NCBI RefSeq assembly: GCF_020662265.1
Contig: NZ_VEWM01000063.1
Location: 248,001 to 312,000 of the forward strand
Source of the DNA: Psychrobacter sp. I-STPA6b
Lineage (GTDB): Bacteria; Pseudomonadota; Gammaproteobacteria; Pseudomonadales; Moraxellaceae
DNA: 64,000 bases
Direction of reading: 5' to 3'
Below the pieces are notes generated by a model. It made no database searches and was not told where the DNA came from. It saw only the letters and a list, made by a program, of their open reading frames with translations. Position 1 is the first letter of the stretch. Each line of letters begins with the position of its first letter. The translations under genes and the position numbers were made by a program. Below, piece by piece: positions 9,814 through 19,847 of the stretch.

Positions 9814-10119
9814 TTACCAACTAGCTTTACGAACGCCAGGTACGTCACCTTGCATTACACGCTCACGAAGCATGTTGCGTGACAAACCAAACTTACGGAA
9901 GTAACCATGAGGACGTCCTGTTAGACCACAGCGATTGCGAAGACGTACAGGAGAAGAGTTACGAGGTAAAGACTGCAATTCTAACATTGCATCTAAACGC
10001 TCTTCATCACTTGCATTTGAATCACTAATGATATCTTTTAGCTTCGCACGCTTTTCAGCATACTTAGCAACCATTTTCTCGCGTTTTAATTCGCGATTAA
10101 TCATGCTCTTTTTCGCCAT
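9814..10119 (-). CDS. rpsN: 30S ribosomal protein S14 (zinc-independent form)
   Basis: 101 aa long-type S14. It carries [27 protein letters not shown], with a single cysteine, so it is the C-minus form that does not bind zinc. [20 protein letters not shown] start. Placed between rplE and rpsH as in other proteobacteria. Confidence 0.97.
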   Translation of the reverse strand: MAKKSMINRELKREKMVAKYAEKRAKLKDIISDSNASDEERLDAMLELQSLPRNSSPVRLRNRCGLTGRPHGYFRKFGLSRNMLRERVMQGDVPGVRKASW

Positions 10120-10139
10120 AATGTATTTGTCCTTTAGAC

Positions 10140-10676
10140 TTATTTAAATGGGAAGCCGAATGCTTTTAGTAACGCACGACCCTGCTCATCAGTAGTCGCT
10201 GTCGTCGTGATAGTTACATCAAGACCACGAATTCGATCAATTTTATCAAAGTCTACTTCAGGAAAAACAATCTGTTCTTTAATGCCTAGTGAGTAGTTAC
10301 CTCGACCATCGAACGCTTTTGGTGAAAAACCACGGAAGTCACGGATACGAGGAATTGCAATAGCAATGAGACGATCCAAGAATTCGTACATCTGTTCACC
10401 GCGTAGTGTTACTTTACAGCCGATAGGCCATTCTTCACGGATTTTAAACCCAGCAACTGACTTGCGTGCTTTTGTAACTACTGGTTTTTGACCAGCAATT
10501 GCTGTCATATCAGCTAACGCACCTTCAAGAATTTTTTTATCTTGAGCGGCACCGCCAACACCCATGTTTAGTGTGATTTTAGTGATTTTAGGCACTTGCA
10601 TCACATTGTCTAAACCAAGCTCATCTTTGATTTGTTGCTTTAATTGGTCATTGTATTGAGATTTTAATCTTGCCAT
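10140..10676 (-). CDS. rplE: 50S ribosomal protein L5
   Basis: 178 aa 5S rRNA-binding protein of the central protuberance. Conserved [22 protein letters not shown]-like [25 protein letters not shown] and C-terminal [10 protein letters not shown]. Followed 20 bp later by rpsN. Confidence 0.97.
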   Translation of the reverse strand: MARLKSQYNDQLKQQIKDELGLDNVMQVPKITKITLNMGVGGAAQDKKILEGALADMTAIAGQKPVVTKARKSVAGFKIREEWPIGCKVTLRGEQMYEFLDRLIAIAIPRIRDFRGFSPKAFDGRGNYSLGIKEQIVFPEVDFDKIDRIRGLDVTITTTATTDEQGRALLKAFGFPFK

Positions 10677-10697
10677 TACTATTACACCCTTAGTGTC

Positions 10698-11015
10698 TTA
10701 CGCAGTCGCCACTTCTTCACCATTTGAGCGATAAACACGTTTTTTTGTGCCATCATCACCAATCTGGTAAGAAATACGATCTGCTTTTTGGGTTTGCGCA
10801 TTATAAATTGCGACATTTGATATATGTAAAAAAGCTTCTTGTTTAACGATACCACCTTCAGCACCAGTTGCCTGATTTGGCTTTTGGTGTTTGGTTACGA
10901 TGTTAATACCTTCTACTTTTACACGGTCTTGTTTGACAGATATGATGGTGCCTTGCTTGCCTTTATCTTTGCCAGCAATCACAATCACCGTATCGCCTTT
11001 ACGTAATTTTGCCAT
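10698..11015 (-). CDS. rplX: 50S ribosomal protein L24
   Basis: 105 aa assembly-initiator protein. The KOW motif is KLRKGDTVIVIAGKDKGKQG at the N-terminus, then VEGINIVTKHQKPN. GAGGTAACC lies just before ATG 11015. Nine bp after rplN. Confidence 0.97.
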   Translation of the reverse strand: MAKLRKGDTVIVIAGKDKGKQGTIISVKQDRVKVEGINIVTKHQKPNQATGAEGGIVKQEAFLHISNVAIYNAQTQKADRISYQIGDDGTKKRVYRSNGEEVATA

Positions 11016-11024
11016 GGGTTACCT

Positions 11025-11393
11025 CTACAGTACTTCAGGTGCAAGTGATACAATTTTCATAAACTGATCACCACGTAGTTCACGAGTTACCGGTCCAAAA
11101 ATACGAGTTGCAATCGGCGCTTTATTTTGGTTAAGCAAAACAGCAGCATTATCATCAAAACGCAGTACAGAACCATCTGGGCGACGTACACCTTTTTTAG
11201 TACGTACTACCACTGCATTCATCACGTCGCCTTTTTTGACACGACCACGAGGAATAGCTTCTTTTACTGTGACTTTAATAATATCACCAACCGATGCATA
11301 ACGACGATGAGAGCCGCCCAGCACCTTGATGCACTGAACTCGCCTTGCACCGCTATTGTCTGCAACTTCCAGCATTGTTTCAGTCTGAATCAT
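11025..11393 (-). CDS. rplN: 50S ribosomal protein L14
   Basis: 122 aa, normal for L14. The start is the ATG at 11393 giving [20 protein letters not shown], with GGAGTAA upstream; an in-frame longer reading to 11540 would run into rpsQ and is rejected. Contains the L14 signature [32 protein letters not shown] and ends [20 protein letters not shown]14 forms an intersubunit bridge with 16S rRNA. Confidence 0.97.
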   Translation of the reverse strand: MIQTETMLEVADNSGARRVQCIKVLGGSHRRYASVGDIIKVTVKEAIPRGRVKKGDVMNAVVVRTKKGVRRPDGSVLRFDDNAAVLLNQNKAPIATRIFGPVTRELRGDQFMKIVSLAPEVL

Positions 11394-11463
11394 CGCGTTA
11401 CTCCATTGATAAGCATTCAAAATTGATGGCTGCAAATATTTATAACCCACCAAAAAGTGGAGT

Positions 11464-11472
11464 ATTATAACA
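11464..11472 (-). promoter_or_regulatory. Candidate internal spc promoter (extended -10)
   Basis: On the minus strand TGTTATAAT lies in the 104-bp gap between rpsQ and rplN, the same place as the E. coli spc promoter. The TGn extension could compensate for the absence of a clear -35. About 70 nt upstream of the rplN ATG. Confidence 0.45.
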
Positions 11473-11497
11473 GCAATCAACCTTTTAATGCAATTTC

Positions 11498-11773
11498 TTA
11501 AATTTTTTCCACACTTTCTACAACATCTACCAAAGTCCACGCCTTAGTCTTAGAGATAGGACGAGTTTCTTTGATACGTACGATATCACCTTGCTGGCAG
11601 ATATTGTTTTCATCATGGGCTTTTATTTTTGTCGAACGACGGATTTGTTTGCCATACATAGGATGACGAATCTGACGTTCTACCAATACCGTAATAGACT
11701 TATCCATTTTGTTACTGACAACTTTACCAGTAACCACGCCTACGCTTTGGTTTTGTTCGTTGCTTTCACTCAT
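11498..11773 (-). CDS. rpsQ: 30S ribosomal protein S17
   Basis: 91 aa primary 16S rRNA-binding OB-fold protein. [22 protein letters not shown] and the central [25 protein letters not shown] segment are diagnostic. Overlaps rpmC by 4 nt (ATGA), implying coupling. Confidence 0.97.
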   Translation of the reverse strand: MSESNEQNQSVGVVTGKVVSNKMDKSITVLVERQIRHPMYGKQIRRSTKIKAHDENNICQQGDIVRIKETRPISKTKAWTLVDVVESVEKI

Positions 11774-11967
11774 GAGGCGCCTCTTTGCTTCTCGTTAATC
11801 AAAGTCTTAATCTGAGCAATCGTACGACGATTGCCTTTGATTTCATGGGTGTTACCTAACTGACCAGTGGCTTTTGCCATGCGAAGACGAAAAGCTTCAA
11901 GCTGCTTTTCATCTAGTAACTGGGTCAGTTCTTCTACTGATTTATCACGTAATTCACTGATCTTCAT
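11770..11967 (-). CDS. rpmC: 50S ribosomal protein L29
   Basis: 65 aa helical protein near the polypeptide exit tunnel. [37 protein letters not shown] and [19 protein letters not shown] are the family core. Start shares a base with the rplP stop (TAATG), stop overlaps rpsQ by 4 nt. Confidence 0.97.
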   Translation of the reverse strand: MKISELRDKSVEELTQLLDEKQLEAFRLRMAKATGQLGNTHEIKGNRRTIAQIKTLINEKQRGAS

Positions 11968-12380
11968 TACATTATCGTCCGCTTAACAATGGTGGTTTTG
12001 AAAGGTAGCTTAGCAGCAGCAAGTGTTAATGCTTCACGAGCAAGCTCTTCTGAGACCCCTTCAATTTCATATAGCATTTTACCAGGCTTAATTTCACAGA
12101 CCCAGTATTCTACAGGTCCTTTACCTTTACCCATACGAACTTCAAGCGGTTTTTCTGTGATTGGCTTATCAGGAAATACACGAATCCAGATTTTCCCACC
12201 ACGCTTAATGCGGCGGGTAATGGTACGACGAGCTGCTTCAATTTGACGAGCAGTCATACGACCACGACCGATAGATTTTAAACCAATCTGTCCAAAAGCG
12301 ACGGTGCTTCCACGATGGGCAAGGCCCGTGTTACGCCCCTTATGCATTTTGCGAAACTTGGTACGTTTTGGTTGTAACAT
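11967..12380 (-). CDS. rplP: 50S ribosomal protein L16
   Basis: 137 aa protein near the peptidyl transferase and A-site t[27 protein letters not shown] start, [32 protein letters not shown] core and [16 protein letters not shown] end match. An Arg in the [13 protein letters not shown] loop corresponds to the position hydroxylated by YcfD in E. coli (inference). Three bp after rpsC. Confidence 0.97.
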   Translation of the reverse strand: MLQPKRTKFRKMHKGRNTGLAHRGSTVAFGQIGLKSIGRGRMTARQIEAARRTITRRIKRGGKIWIRVFPDKPITEKPLEVRMGKGKGPVEYWVCEIKPGKMLYEIEGVSEELAREALTLAAAKLPFKTTIVKRTIM

Positions 12381-12383
12381 AGT

Positions 12384-13121
12384 TTACCCTCTGTCTGCGT
12401 TTGCTCTGTCCGAATTACGACGATTTCCACGACCACGGCGTTTTGGTGCACGTGGTTTTTCTTCTTTGACAGGATTATAAACACTGTTCATACCGTCAAG
12501 AATCTCACCACGGAAGATCCAAACTTTTACTCCAATCGTACCATAAGTGGTTTCGGCACGTACTGATGCATAGTCAATGTCAGCACGTAATGTGTGTAAA
12601 GGCACACGACCTTCACGATACCACTCAGTACGAGCGATTTCAGCACCACCTAAACGACCTGATAGCTCAACTTTGATACCTTGAGCACCAGCACGCATAC
12701 TATTTTGTACAGCACGCTTCATCGCACGACGGAACATGACTCGACGCTCAAGCTGACTAGCAATACCGTCAGCAACCAGACGAGCATCTAAATCTGGTGA
12801 TGTGATTTCTTCAATATTTACTTGAGCAGGTACGCCCATCATTTTGGTAAGGTGTTTTTGAAGTTTTTCAATATCTTCACCTTTTTTACCAATCACAATA
12901 CCTGGACGTGCTGTCGAGATGGTGATTTTAGCAGCCCCAGTTGGGCGCTCAATCATGATATTACTCACCATGGCGTTATCTAGTTCTTTACGAAGATATT
13001 CGCGCACTTGTAAGTCATTGATTAAGTATTCAGAATACTGCTTTGGACTGGCATACCAGTTAGCATTATGTTTTTTGATAACACCAAGACGAATTCCGAT
13101 TGGATGTACTTTTTGTCCCAT
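12384..13121 (-). CDS. rpsC: 30S ribosomal protein S3
   Basis: 245 aa head protein lining the mRNA entrance. The KH RNA-binding domain shows [18 protein letters not shown] (about residues 52-70); the C-terminal domain shows [32 protein letters not shown]. It carries a basic tail [19 protein letters not shown] typical of Moraxellaceae/Acinetobacter S3. Overlap-free, 3-bp spacing on both sides. Confidence 0.97.
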   Translation of the reverse strand: MGQKVHPIGIRLGVIKKHNANWYASPKQYSEYLINDLQVREYLRKELDNAMVSNIMIERPTGAAKITISTARPGIVIGKKGEDIEKLQKHLTKMMGVPAQVNIEEITSPDLDARLVADGIASQLERRVMFRRAMKRAVQNSMRAGAQGIKVELSGRLGGAEIARTEWYREGRVPLHTLRADIDYASVRAETTYGTIGVKVWIFRGEILDGMNSVYNPVKEEKPRAPKRRGRGNRRNSDRANADRG

Positions 13122-13124
13122 GAG

Positions 13125-13454
13125 TTATTCTCCTACCTTAACAGTGATGTGACAGGTGCGTTTGCTGATACGATCAGCACGGCCTTTGGCACGTGGTAGG
13201 ATACGTTTTAGCGTAATGCCTTCATCAACATAGATGGTTGATACTTTTAAGTTATCAATATCTAAGCCATGATTATGTTCGGCATTGGCAATCGCAGAGT
13301 CTAAACATTTTTTAACAAAGACTGCGCCTTTTTTATTGCTAAACGCAAGAATATCCAAAGCACGCTCGATAGACTTACCACGTACTTCGTCAGCGACAAG
13401 TCGTACTTTCTGTGCCGAAATGGCGGCACCGCGTAGTTTTGCAGTTACTTCCAT
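13125..13454 (-). CDS. rplV: 50S ribosomal protein L22
   Basis: 109 aa with the ATG at 13454 giving [20 protein letters not shown]. The in-frame extension to 13526 reads antisense-like rpsS sequence and is not L22. The C-terminal [27 protein letters not shown] hairpin lines the exit tunnel; macrolide-resistance mutations occur there in other bacteria. Ten bp after rpsS. Confidence 0.97.
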   Translation of the reverse strand: MEVTAKLRGAAISAQKVRLVADEVRGKSIERALDILAFSNKKGAVFVKKCLDSAIANAEHNHGLDIDNLKVSTIYVDEGITLKRILPRAKGRADRISKRTCHITVKVGE

Positions 13455-13464
13455 AATAAGCACC

Positions 13465-13740
13465 TTATCTCTTAGCTTTCTTGTCAATGCCATGACCACG
13501 ATATGTACGAGTCGGGGCAAATTCACCTAGTTTATGACCAACCATCTGTTCGCTAATGATAACAGGTACATGAGTACGACCATTATGCACAGAGATAGTG
13601 AGGCCAACCATTTGTGGCAGAATCATCGAACGGCGCGACCATGTCTTGATAGGTTTGCGTGAGTTTGTTTCTAAAGCATTCTCAACTTTGGCAAACAAAT
13701 GCGCATCGATGAATGGACCTTTTTTCAATGAACGAGGCAT
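13465..13740 (-). CDS. rpsS: 30S ribosomal protein S19
   Basis: 91 aa head protein. [19 protein letters not shown] and [24 protein letters not shown] are the family signatures. Twelve bp after rplB. Confidence 0.97.
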   Translation of the reverse strand: MPRSLKKGPFIDAHLFAKVENALETNSRKPIKTWSRRSMILPQMVGLTISVHNGRTHVPVIISEQMVGHKLGEFAPTRTYRGHGIDKKAKR

Positions 13741-13752
13741 GAAATTTTTCCT

Positions 13753-14583
13753 TTATTTCTTCTTGGCGCGACGGCGACGGATGATCATATTGTCAGTACG
13801 CTTGTTATGACGCGTTTTAAGACCTTTAGTCTTCTGACCCCAAGGACTGGTTGGGTGCTTACCATTATTACGGCCTTCACCACCACCATGCGGGTGATCT
13901 ACTGGGTTCATCGCTGTACCACGTACAGTTGGACGAACACCGCGCCAGCGTGATGCACCAGCTTTACCAAGTGATTTTAGGTTATTTTCTGTATTAGAAA
14001 CTTCACCAATGACTGCTCGGCAATCGACGTGTATACGACGAGTTTCACCTGAACGTAGACGAACGATAGCATATGTTCCATCACGTCCTAATAGTTGAAC
14101 TGCAGCACCAGCAGAGCGTGCCATTTGTGCACCTTTGCCGATTTTTAGTTCAATATTGTGAATAACAGTACCGACAGGAATGTTTTTAAGTGGTAAACAG
14201 TTTCCTGGACGGATTGGTGAGCCTTCACCTGATTGTACAGTATCACCAACGCTTAGTTTTTTAGGAGCAATAATATAGCGACGTTCACCATCTGCATATT
14301 TTAGTAGTGCAATATGCGCTGTACGGTTTGGATCATATTCGATACGCTCAACCGTTGCTGGGATGCTATCTTTATTACGCTTAAAATCGATAATACGATA
14401 GTGTTGTTTATGACCACCACCAATGTGACGTGTTGTGATACGTCCATTGTTGTTACGACCACCTGATTTGCCTTTTGATTCAACAAGTGGGGCATATGGA
14501 CGACCTTTGTAAAGGTGTGGATGCACCACTTTTTCAACAAAACGACGACCTGGTGATGTAGGCTTTGCTTTTACGATAGGCAT
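13753..14583 (-). CDS. rplB: 50S ribosomal protein L2
   Basis: 276 aa, essential for subunit association and close to the peptidyl transferase centre. Conserved [23 protein letters not shown] and the C-terminal [18 protein letters not shown], whose histidine corresponds to H229 of E. coli L2. Eleven bp after rplW. Confidence 0.97.
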   Translation of the reverse strand: MPIVKAKPTSPGRRFVEKVVHPHLYKGRPYAPLVESKGKSGGRNNNGRITTRHIGGGHKQHYRIIDFKRNKDSIPATVERIEYDPNRTAHIALLKYADGERRYIIAPKKLSVGDTVQSGEGSPIRPGNCLPLKNIPVGTVIHNIELKIGKGAQMARSAGAAVQLLGRDGTYAIVRLRSGETRRIHVDCRAVIGEVSNTENNLKSLGKAGASRWRGVRPTVRGTAMNPVDHPHGGGEGRNNGKHPTSPWGQKTKGLKTRHNKRTDNMIIRRRRAKKK

Positions 14584-14594
14584 GAGTTGAATCC

Positions 14595-14945
14595 TTATTC
14601 GTTGTTCGCTGTTTCACTAGTAGAGTTTGCAGCATCTGCTACTTCCTCACCAGCATCAGCCATTTGTACATCTTGACCAGCTTTTAGGGTCACATAGGCT
14701 TTTTTGTAGTCATTACGACGACCTATTGTGCGACCAAAACGCTTTGTCTTACCTTTAACATTTAAGGTGTTCACTTTGGTGACTTCAACACCTTCAAACA
14801 TTAACTCGACTGCTTTCTTGATTTCACGCTTAGTGGCATTCGTATCTACTTTAAATACTTGAACACCAAGAGAGTCACCTAACAGCTGAGATTTTTCTGA
14901 GAACACAGGCCCTTTTAAGACCTGATAAAGTCTTGCGTTATTCAT
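14595..14945 (-). CDS. rplW: 50S ribosomal protein L23 with C-terminal extension
   Basis: Exit-tunnel protein that docks trigger factor and SRP. The L23 core (residues about 1-98) has [17 protein letters not shown] and [27 protein letters not shown]. It is followed by an about 18-residue acidic, Ala/Ser-rich tail ([21 protein letters not shown]) absent from the 100-aa E. coli protein. Start overlaps the rplD stop by 4 nt. Confidence 0.96.
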   Translation of the reverse strand: MNNARLYQVLKGPVFSEKSQLLGDSLGVQVFKVDTNATKREIKKAVELMFEGVEVTKVNTLNVKGKTKRFGRTIGRRNDYKKAYVTLKAGQDVQMADAGEEVADAANSTSETANNE

Positions 14946-15544
14946 GCTAGTGCTTCCTCAAATTGTTTCGCTGCGTCTACAGACATGATGACTTTGTCAA
15001 ACGCAATCAAGCTAACAGGATCTACTTCATTGGCACTAAGTACATTCACATGTGGAATGTTACGAGCGGCCAAGTATAAGTTTTCGTCAACTTCATTGGT
15101 CACGATAAGTGCTTTTGGTGCATCTAGTTCAGCTAACTTAGCAACAAGTTCTTTAGTTTTAGGAGCAGAAACAGTAAGTTCTTCTACTAATACTAAACGC
15201 TCTTGACGTACTAGTTCAGCTAAAATGCACTGCATAGCACCACGATACATTTTACGGTTCACTTTTTGTGACCAGTCTTGTGGTTTGGCAGCAAATGCAC
15301 GACCACCGCTACGCCAGATAGGGCTACGGATAGAACCTGCACGAGCACGCCCTGTACCTTTTTGACGCCATGGCTTTTTACCGCCACCAGAGACTTCTGC
15401 ACGCGTTTTCTGGGCACGCGTACCTTGACGTGCGCCTGCCAAATAGGCAGTAACGACTTGGTGTACTAGGGCTTCGTTGAATTCACGACCAAATGCCGTG
15501 TCAGATAGCTCAATCGCCGCACCTGTAACAGTTTTTAAATTCAC
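14942..15544 (-). CDS. rplD: 50S ribosomal protein L4
   Basis: 200 aa exit-tunnel protein; in E. coli also the autogenous repressor of the S10 operon, acting on the leader before rpsJ. The tunnel loop is [29 protein letters not shown] (about residues 50-80). Fourteen bp after rplC. Confidence 0.97.
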   Translation of the reverse strand: MNLKTVTGAAIELSDTAFGREFNEALVHQVVTAYLAGARQGTRAQKTRAEVSGGGKKPWRQKGTGRARAGSIRSPIWRSGGRAFAAKPQDWSQKVNRKMYRGAMQCILAELVRQERLVLVEELTVSAPKTKELVAKLAELDAPKALIVTNEVDENLYLAARNIPHVNVLSANEVDPVSLIAFDKVIMSVDAAKQFEEALA

Positions 15545-15558
15545 GTTAATCCCCTTGC

Positions 15559-16197
15559 TTAGGCTTTGATTGACGGACGTACGATGACATCACCACCATT
15601 GGCACCTGGAATGGCACCTTTAATGACGAGTAGACCTTTTTCAGCATCTACTGAAATGACTTCCAATCCTTGCACAGTTACACGCTTGTTACCCATTTGA
15701 CCTGGCATTTTTTTACCTTTAAAAACACGACCAGGAGTCTGGTTTTGACCAGTAGAACCTAGAACACGATGTGAAACTGAGTTACCATGGGTAGCATCTT
15801 GCATGCTAAAGTTATGACGTTTTACGCCACCTTGGAAGCCTTTACCTTTACTCTGACCTGTAACGTCAACTAATTGACCAGTCTCAAATAAGTCAGCTAA
15901 GATTTCGCCACCAACTTCACGACCTTCTAAGTCTTTATCTTCTACACGAAATTCCCAAACACCACGTCCTGCTTTAACACCAGCTTTGGCAAAGTGTCCT
16001 TTTTGAGCAGCAGTAACACGGCTGTCACGACGCTCACCGGTGGTAACTTGGATTGCTTGGTAGCCGTCTGTGTCTGTCGTTTTTACTTGAGTAATGCGGT
16101 TTGCATCGACCTCGACTACTGTTACAGGAATAGATACACCTGCTTCAGTGAAGACTCGGGTCATGCCGCATTTTTTACCGACTAAACCGATCGCCAT
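15559..16197 (-). CDS. rplC: 50S ribosomal protein L3
   Basis: 212 aa assembly initiator near the peptidyl transferase centre. [20 protein letters not shown] start; [20 protein letters not shown] includes the glutamine methylated by PrmB in E. coli (GQNQTPG), followed by [13 protein letters not shown]. 55 bp after rpsJ. Confidence 0.97.
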   Translation of the reverse strand: MAIGLVGKKCGMTRVFTEAGVSIPVTVVEVDANRITQVKTTDTDGYQAIQVTTGERRDSRVTAAQKGHFAKAGVKAGRGVWEFRVEDKDLEGREVGGEILADLFETGQLVDVTGQSKGKGFQGGVKRHNFSMQDATHGNSVSHRVLGSTGQNQTPGRVFKGKKMPGQMGNKRVTVQGLEVISVDAEKGLLVIKGAIPGANGGDVIVRPSIKA

Positions 16198-16252
16198 TTT
16201 AAACCTCTTTATATCTTCTATTAATGGATTAGGTATTGAGTACGAATCTGCA

Positions 16253-16564
16253 TTAACCTAATGCGATCTGTACATCAACCCCTGCCGCTAAGTCTAACTT
16301 CATCAACGCATCCACGGTTTTGTCGGTTGGTTGCACAATATCAATCATACGCTTATGAGTACGGATTTCGTACTGATCACGGGCATCTTTGTTGACATGT
16401 GGCGATGTTAGGACGTTGAAACGCTCGATGCGAGTAGGCAACGGGACAGGACCGCAGACTTGCGCACCAGTGCGCTTTGCGGTATCGACAATCTCTTGTG
16501 CCGACTGATCAATTAATCGATGATCAAATGATTTTAGTCGGATACGGATTCTCTGGTTAGCCAT
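16253..16564 (-). CDS. rpsJ: 30S ribosomal protein S10
   Basis: 103 aa head protein, also NusE partner of NusB in antitermination. [21 protein letters not shown] and [35 protein letters not shown] are diagnostic. First gene of the superoperon; AGGAG about 10 nt before ATG 16564. Promoter and leader lie upstream. Confidence 0.97.
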   Translation of the reverse strand: MANQRIRIRLKSFDHRLIDQSAQEIVDTAKRTGAQVCGPVPLPTRIERFNVLTSPHVNKDARDQYEIRTHKRMIDIVQPTDKTVDALMKLDLAAGVDVQIALG

Positions 16565-16845
16565 GCCAGCAAGCTCCTAATAATTGCTTTTGTCATAAGT
16601 AAAGTTATGATGACAAATAGCCGTTTTTGTTAAACATTTACTTTCATCACTCAGTATTCTAAAGGAGATAAAAGCAAAATAAATTTATTCCTTGCCGGCC
16701 ATTTCCTTATATCGGAAGGCAGCAAAGACTGATAAAATTAGTGTCAGAATCTATGCCCTGACTGTTGTTGCATGTATTTTATTTGTTTAGCTTACAAACA
16801 AGCTTTAGCCTTAAGTAGGCTCATACATGCTCACGCAATTTAGTG
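16565..16845 (-). promoter_or_regulatory. S10 operon leader (candidate L4-responsive)
   Basis: About 280 nt untranslated leader between the predicted start site and rpsJ, with no ORF. It contains a hairpin at 16693-16721 (TTCC/GGAA and TGCC/GGCA paired arms with an internal bulge) and an AGCTT/AAGCT hairpin near 16785-16805. In E. coli the S10 leader is where L4 stimulates attenuation and blocks translation; that it does so here is an inference from position and length. Confidence 0.45.
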
Positions 16846-16851
16846 TCATGT

Positions 16852-16879
16852 ATTATACACGAATATTGAGATAATGCAA
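16852..16879 (-). promoter_or_regulatory. Promoter of the S10-spc-alpha superoperon
   Basis: Minus-strand TTGCAT (16874-16879) and perfect TATAAT (16852-16857) with a 16-nt spacer. This is the best sigma70-type promoter in front of rpsJ, placing transcription start near 16845. Confidence 0.75.
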
Positions 16880-16893
16880 GGAGTTATTCTAGA

Positions 16894-17400
16894 TTAAGGA
16901 ATTGCTAGCTGATTGAGTTTTTCACTGTCCATTAATTGTTGTTCTATCAGACTATTTAATTCATCTTCGCTACGAAATGTACTCAAGTCCTCTTTATACC
17001 AGTTTTGTAGCTGTGTTTTACTAATGGTATATCGTTGGCTTGCAAAATTGTAGGTAATCCAGTCAACATTGCGAATTAATGTGAATAAGTAAGTAGCAGT
17101 ATAAACAACTATTTTCTGACGTTGTTGTAATGTTTGTGCTCCATCATAATTCAATATAATGCCATAAGGTGCTTGCTGAGTTTCTAACTCAAAATTTTTA
17201 GAATATCCTGTAACCGAAAGGTTATTTAGGATATGACTCACAGCACTATTATTACCTACATAAGTGCCCTTATATTGAAATAAACCTGTGGTTAAGTTTG
17301 GTGTTGTTTCTTTTTCATATACACCTTTATAAACACCGATGATAACCAAAGTAACAAACAATACACCAAAAAGCGTTACTATTAATGGTTTCTGTCTCAT
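16894..17400 (-). CDS. DUF4825-like single-pass membrane protein
   Basis: 168 aa. Residues about 7-27 are one N-terminal transmembrane segment, leaving an extracytoplasmic domain. The pattern FQYKGTYVGNNSAVSHILNNL, then GIILNYD and LFTLIRNVDWITYNF resembles DUF4825, a domain known mainly from Firmicutes membrane proteins. Its function is unknown. It stands alone between the S10 promoter and rng, on the same strand as both, and its stop is about 50 bp upstream of the S10 start site. Assignment is by motif pattern only. Confidence 0.55.
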   Translation of the reverse strand: MRQKPLIVTLFGVLFVTLVIIGVYKGVYEKETTPNLTTGLFQYKGTYVGNNSAVSHILNNLSVTGYSKNFELETQQAPYGIILNYDGAQTLQQRQKIVVYTATYLFTLIRNVDWITYNFASQRYTISKTQLQNWYKEDLSTFRSEDELNSLIEQQLMDSEKLNQLAIP

Positions 17401-17579
17401 TGAAAGCCACCTAGAAAATATGCTTAAACAGCACTGGAAGTCTAGAAATATTGCATTTTAAATATCTCATTAATATAAGAGACTTAGGCGGTCATTTCAG
17501 TATATGCAGTGTATGCTATCTACTATTTATGTAAATAACTGTTTTTAAATATATTTGCTATAAATCCAATAGCCCAGGA

Positions 17580-19304
17580 CTAATCTAAAACAATATCATA
17601 CTGCTCTTGTGTATATAAGTTTTCAACTTCAAAGGTAATTACTCGTCCCACCAGATACTCTAAGTCTGCAACAGTATCTGCTTCACTGGATAATAATAAG
17701 TCAATCACGGCTGCATGGGCAACGACTGTAAACTTTCTGGGTGCATTATAGGTGCGAGCACAACGCATGATTTCACGGAAAATTTCAAAACAAACAGTTT
17801 CTGCTGTTTTAACAAATCCCCTACCCTGACAAGTTTTACATGGCTCACACAGTTGTTGCTCTAGAGACTCTCGGGTACGTTTACGAGTCATTTCTACCAA
17901 ACCCAGCTCACTTACTTGGGTGATATTAGTTTTAGCATAGTCTTGTGCCAACTGTTGCTGTAGATTGGCAAGCACATCATCTCTATGCTCTTGCTCTAGC
18001 ATATCAATAAAGTCAAGGATAATGATACCGCCTAAGTTACGTAGACGTAACTGCCGTGCGATAGCATGCGTCGCTTCTAGATTGGTTTTATAAACGGTAT
18101 CTTCTAAAGAACGTCCACCAACAAATGAGCCTGTATTCACATCAATGGTAGTCATGGCTTCAGTTTGGTCAATAATTAAATAACCACCTGATTTTAAATC
18201 TACACGACGTTTTAATGCATCCTTTAGATCTTCCTCAACTCGATGAATATCAAATATTGGCTGTTCAGATGAATGATAGACAATACGAGGATGAATAAAG
18301 GGTACAAATTCTTTAGCAAAATTCACCACTTGTGCATAAGTAATTTCATTATCAACGATGACTTTTTCGGTCTCTGGATGCACTAAATCACGTATGGAAC
18401 GTAATGGTAATGACAGCTCTTGATAAATCAATACAGAAGTTTGTTGGGTATTTGCTTCATTTTTACGGGCTTGTATGGTACGCCATAGCTGTACCAGATA
18501 ATAGATATCTTCTTCTAATTTATTGACAGGTACACGTTCAGCTGCGGTTCTAGCAATCAAGCCACCTTGCAAATTCACTGTCTGCATCAACTGTCCCAGC
18601 TCTTCTTTTAAGCGGGTACGCTCTTCTTCATTATCAATACGTTGTGAAATACCAATATGTTCGCTAGAAGGAAGATAGACCAGATAGCGCGAAGGCAACG
18701 AAATATTTGTTGTCAGTCTAGCACCTTTAGTACCTAGCTGATCCTTTGTTACTTGCACTAAAATTCTTTGCCCTTCTTGTAGCCGATGTTGAATGAGCTC
18801 ATGTTTCGAAGGTTCTGGGATTGGTCTGCTAGGACGCTTAGTCACTGGACTAAATGTATGCTGTGTTGACTGAGTGATGGCATTACCAACAAGGCTCAAT
18901 GTATTATTACTCAGACTTTCATTTAATCGGTCATCTTCTAAAGACTGTACAGCTTGTTTTTCTCCAATACTTTCTGTATGTGTAGAAGATTGTTCATCTA
19001 TTAATGATTCATCTGCTAAGGTAGCATCCGTCATTTGAACATCTGGCAGCTCAGTCAGGGTAGGCGCTGGTCTAGGGATACGACGCATATCATTAACATG
19101 TAAAAAAGCCGTTCGAGACTGCCCAATATCAATAAAAGCTGCCTGCATACCCGGTAATACACGTACAACTGTTCCTAGGTAGATATTCCCCACCAAACCC
19201 AGCTTATTATGACGCTCAATATATATCTCACCAAGTACGCCGTTGTCTAATACAGCAACTCGCGACTCCATTGGACTGACATTAATGAGCAGCTCTTCTG
19301 ACAT
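17580..19304 (-). CDS. rng: Ribonuclease G (RNase E/G family) with S1-domain insertion
   Basis: 574 aa endoribonuclease of the RNase E/G family, acting in 16S rRNA 5' maturation and mRNA decay. S1 domain around residues 35-75 (GNIYLGTVVRVLPGMQAAFIDIGQSRTAFL); catalytic magnesium aspartates in MTTIDVNTGSFVGG and IIILDFIDML; a cysteine-containing Zn-link-like CEPCKTCQGRGFVKT near residue 500. E. coli RNase G is about 489 aa; the extra length is a polar, low-complexity insertion at about residues 76-165, before HRLQEGQRILVQVTKDQLGTKGARLT. No RNase E-like C-terminal scaffold, so RNase G is preferred. It follows maf at the distal end of the mre cluster, separated by 543 bp. Confidence 0.9.
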   Translation of the reverse strand: MSEELLINVSPMESRVAVLDNGVLGEIYIERHNKLGLVGNIYLGTVVRVLPGMQAAFIDIGQSRTAFLHVNDMRRIPRPAPTLTELPDVQMTDATLADESLIDEQSSTHTESIGEKQAVQSLEDDRLNESLSNNTLSLVGNAITQSTQHTFSPVTKRPSRPIPEPSKHELIQHRLQEGQRILVQVTKDQLGTKGARLTTNISLPSRYLVYLPSSEHIGISQRIDNEEERTRLKEELGQLMQTVNLQGGLIARTAAERVPVNKLEEDIYYLVQLWRTIQARKNEANTQQTSVLIYQELSLPLRSIRDLVHPETEKVIVDNEITYAQVVNFAKEFVPFIHPRIVYHSSEQPIFDIHRVEEDLKDALKRRVDLKSGGYLIIDQTEAMTTIDVNTGSFVGGRSLEDTVYKTNLEATHAIARQLRLRNLGGIIILDFIDMLEQEHRDDVLANLQQQLAQDYAKTNITQVSELGLVEMTRKRTRESLEQQLCEPCKTCQGRGFVKTAETVCFEIFREIMRCARTYNAPRKFTVVAHAAVIDLLLSSEADTVADLEYLVGRVITFEVENLYTQEQYDIVLD

Positions 19305-19694
19305 AAAATACCTTAATGATATATTGTATTAATATTATAATAAAAATGACCCTAATATAGAACATTTTGAATAACAACTGATGACTTTATTCCCTATAAT
19401 AAGAAGCATCAACTATCGACCTGTCATCTAACTATTCACAGTAGTTCAGACTACGAAGCATGGTTTTATAATCATAGCAATAATGGATATATAAACTGTC
19501 ACCCCATTATAAGCCTAATTTGAGTAACGTATAACACCATGCAACCATCACATAAATACTGGCTATTTTTCATTGCGTTGAAGCAATAGCTCATAGTGTA
19601 ACAAATGATTTCACCCATTGGCTAGTAAAGCTAGAGTACCCCTTTACATATATAAAAAATATATTCATAACTTGTAGAGAGCAAGAAAAACACT
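19305..19694. other. Intergenic region upstream of rng, no gene seen
   Basis: AT-rich, with stops in all frames. It should hold the rng promoter, since rng is separated from maf by 543 bp, but no convincing -35/-10 pair stands out. The right part (19695-19841) is a mobile-element relic. Confidence 0.5.
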
Positions 19695-19841
19695 ATGCTC
19701 TCTTGGACCTTCATCCCATTAGGATAATAACCACAAAAGATACAGCTACTTTTTACTTTCATATAAAATTAGCTAAACTTGCACAAGAAAGCATTAATGA
19801 AGGTGTTAATATCTCACTTTTATGAGCTCAACAGCCCCTAA
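19695..19841. mobile_element. MITE-like/IS relic, copy B
   Basis: Shares with the 58.5 kb and 39.4 kb regions the core GATACAGCTACTTTTTACTT followed by TCATnTAAAAnTnnGCTAAA. Left end GCTCTCTTGGACCTTCATCCC matches the left end of copy A (GCTCTGTTGAACTTTCACCCC), and the right end CAACAGCCCCTA matches copy A's right end. Decayed: no coding capacity. Confidence 0.65.
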
Positions 19842-19847
19842 TAGCAC

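Noticed and set aside
11394..11540. N-terminal extension of rplN
   Set aside because: Adds about 49 non-conserved residues overlapping rpsQ; the normal L14 start with a ribosome site is at 11393.
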